Assembly: GCF_014204715.1 (NCBI RefSeq)
Contig: NZ_JACHLY010000001.1
Coordinates: forward strand, 1,178,001 to 1,242,000
Direction of reading: 5' to 3'
Origin: Streptomonospora salina
GTDB lineage: Bacteria; Actinomycetota; Actinomycetes; Streptosporangiales; Streptosporangiaceae
DNA: 64,000 nucleotides
Of this stretch, positions 62,630-64,000 are shown piece after piece (the stretch's first letter is position 1; every line of letters starts with the position of its first letter). Both the position numbers and the translations under genes were made by a program. The notes under the pieces are model-generated. The model was not told the DNA's origin, made no database searches, and was given only the letters and a program-made list of their open reading frames with translations.

Positions 62630-63145
62630 TGGCACTCCTTCCGTTGGACTGCTACCCGCACAGCCGGTCGCTCCTGCGGCGCTGCGGCCCAGATCGACTC
62701 CACCCCCGGTTCGGACACAATTAGTCAGAGCCGATCCAACAACGTCGAACAGAAGCGACTAAAAACCCACCGCCAACTTTCCGTGCCAAAGAAGCCGAAT
62801 TATCCAAAATTCAACCGCAAGAGATTTTAACAAGCACGAACGTAAACCACAATGACCGTTATGCCCGGATTTTAGTTCCCCGCGCCCCCGAAATCGTTCA
62901 GCCTCGCAGCGCAACGGCTGGTGACGAGGAGGAACCGGACCGTCACAACTGAGGCCGGCCGGGCATGGCCGAATCCGGTCATACCGGGTGGAAGCGGGAC
63001 TGATTCATCGTCGCCGGCGATGACGGTGGCGGCGGGTTCGCGACGCGACCCCGGCGGCCGGGCGGGCCTCAGGCGCCTGCAGCAGGAGCCCCCGGCCGCG
63101 GCGGGCGAGGCGGCGGCCGGAGGCGCGGGGCGCTCCCGCGGCCGG
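62630..63145. other. Low-GC intergenic stretch
   Basis: About 515 bp. 62700-62900 is much less GC-rich than the rest of the window, with runs of A and T and a GATAAT hexamer on the minus strand that could be a -10 box for the small membrane protein. No gene seen. The sharp composition change may mark acquired DNA. Confidence 0.45.
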
Positions 63146-63337
63146 TCAGCGGTGCTTCTTCGGGTCCATCCAGTCGCCGATCTTGCCCGGCGGGGTCCAG
63201 CAGCCCTCGGGCGGCTGCGGCGGTTTCGAGGACGTGACGCGAATGCGGAAGGAAGACGTTCGGGTCACCCGGCGGCGCCGCTTGGGCACCTCGGACAGCA
63301 GGCGCTTGGGATCGAGGTTCCACTCGCCTGGATTCAT
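63146..63337 (-). CDS. Small basic protein (63 aa), unknown
   Basis: ATG 63337 with GGAGG 6 nt upstream; 63 residues starting MNPGEWNLDPKRLLSEVPKR, then a basic stretch (RRRRVTRTSSFRIRVTSS) and a Pro/Trp-rich end (GCWTPPGKIGDWMDPKKHR). No membrane helix. I do not recognise a family. The ribosome site supports it; the composition is compatible with a small nucleic-acid- or ribosome-binding protein but that is a guess. Confidence 0.55.
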   Translation of the reverse strand: MNPGEWNLDPKRLLSEVPKRRRRVTRTSSFRIRVTSSKPPQPPEGCWTPPGKIGDWMDPKKHR

Positions 63338-63628
63338 CAGCTGCCTCCACACCGACCGACGCCAGCGAGCACGCGGCGCATAAAGGAACTATTCGGACTT
63401 CTCGAACTACAAGGTAGCACCGCGCTTCGGCGCACGACGGGATTCCCGCCCGCCCCCAACCGCATCCGCGCCGAACGTGCCGTCGGAGCCGCTTTCGCCA
63501 TCGGGACCGCCCCTGCAGACGCGCTCGCTACACGAGTCCGGACCACCGGGCTCGGAACTCGAAGCGGTATTCCCGCGTCTCAGTGGGAAGATAGCTGCGA
63601 GTACGGCTGAGTGCAGGAAGGAGCCGAT

Positions 63629-63823
63629 GTGATCAAACCGGTAAACGTGTGGGAGGCCGTCATGTGGGCCTCGGTGGCGGGGATGCTGGTATGTGCGCCG
63701 ATCACGGCGCTGGTGCAGCAGGATCCGACCGGCACCTGGGTCACGCTCATCGCCGCGATGACCGCCGCCATCGCCGCGGGCGGCGAGCGCCACCGCGTGC
63801 TCCAGGGGCGCGGCCGCGACTGA
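63629..63823 (+). CDS. Small membrane protein (64 aa), unknown
   Basis: GTG 63629 with GGAAGGAG 5 nt upstream. Two hydrophobic stretches (AVMWASVAGMLVCAPITALV and WVTLIAAMTAAIAAG) flank a short polar loop (QQDPTGT), and a basic tail (ERHRVLQGRGRD) follows. No family recognised. It is convergent with the uvrA-like gene end, 21 bp away. Confidence 0.6.
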   Translation: MIKPVNVWEAVMWASVAGMLVCAPITALVQQDPTGTWVTLIAAMTAAIAAGGERHRVLQGRGRD

Positions 63824-63844
63824 CCCCGCCTTTCCCCTCCCCCG

Positions 63845-64000
63845 TCAACCCCCCACGTAGGCCGCCAGGTGCTCGCCGGTGCGGGTGGAGCGGGCGGCGA
63901 CCAGGTCGGCGGGCGTGCCCTCGAACACGATCCGGCCGCCGTCGTGGCCGGCTCCGGGGCCGAGGTCGACGATCCAGTCGGCGTGGGCCATGACCGCCTC
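63845..64000 (-). CDS. UvrA-like excinuclease ABC subunit, C-terminal fragment
   Basis: The last 51 residues of a UvrA-family ABC ATPase; the rest lies beyond the right edge. [30 protein letters not shown] is the typical segment following the switch His of the second ATPase domain, then [17 protein letters not shown]. The short end after 'GEHL' fits the UvrA2/drug-resistance-type paralogue at least as well as canonical UvrA. Confidence 0.85.
   Translation of the reverse strand, partial: EAVMAHADWIVDLGPGAGHDGGRIVFEGTPADLVAARSTRTGEHLAAYVGG

Overview
The window is about 64 kb of very GC-rich DNA. Actinobacterial hallmarks point to a filamentous actinomycete, most likely Nocardiopsaceae (Nocardiopsis/Streptomonospora-like): a mycothiol-dependent formaldehyde dehydrogenase, a conservon (CvnABCD) with an attached cytochrome P450, a DUF397 / XRE-DUF5753 / RsbW-like ATPase set, spore-associated-protein-like secreted proteins, frequent GTG starts and perfect GC-rich hairpins as terminators. 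The taxon is inferred from gene content only. I saw no rRNA, tRNA or CRISPR array.

Left part (1-13 kb): a cut-off Tat-exported PhoX-type phosphatase, an anti-sigma-like ATPase, a lone RND pump, and then a metal and ion block: a CmtR-like ArsR sensor divergent from a CDF metal exporter, NhaA, TrkH and TrkA, and an orphan zinc-binding lipoprotein directly behind a near-consensus Zur box. At 13.2-15.6 kb a DUF397 protein, an XRE-DUF5753 regulator and an RsbW-like ATPase carry the same palindrome, ATGCACGTGCAT, in front of the two outer genes.

Middle part (15.8-41 kb): amidohydrolase; a probably TetR-controlled SDR plus two acyl-CoA dehydrogenases; threonine aldolase; phosphotriesterase-like lactonase; class A beta-lactamase-like protein; bioY-bioM-bioN biotin importer with overlapping genes; baeRF and DUF2267 proteins; a propeller lactonase; HrpA helicase. 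The PTS-type dihydroxyacetone kinase is split: dhaM and dhaK are divergent, while dhaL lies 1.8 kb away behind a terminator and two tandem paralogous SapA-like secreted-protein genes. LCP protein, Hsp20 with a divergent HspR-like regulator, an MFS carrier and a NUDIX protein follow.

Right part (41.9-64 kb): an intact IS607-type element (tnpA serine recombinase and tnpB, overlapping, perfect 11-bp inverted ends); mscR; a MalY-type lyase; a three-gene overlapping sulfotransferase / unknown / glycosyltransferase operon; and an oxidative island. The island holds two MpaB-type oxygenases, four P450s and the conservon cvnA-B-C-D with a terminal CYP157-like P450. Two of the four P450s lack the ExxR motif, and one of these overlaps a normal P450 by 109 bp. 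A frameshifted ABC-2 permease remnant lies inside the island. The window ends with small membrane-protein genes and the 3' end of a uvrA-like gene.

The strongest candidates for something new are the island of ExxR-less P450s tied to a GTPase switch, the shared palindrome of the DUF397/XRE/ATPase set, and the split dhaKL locus.
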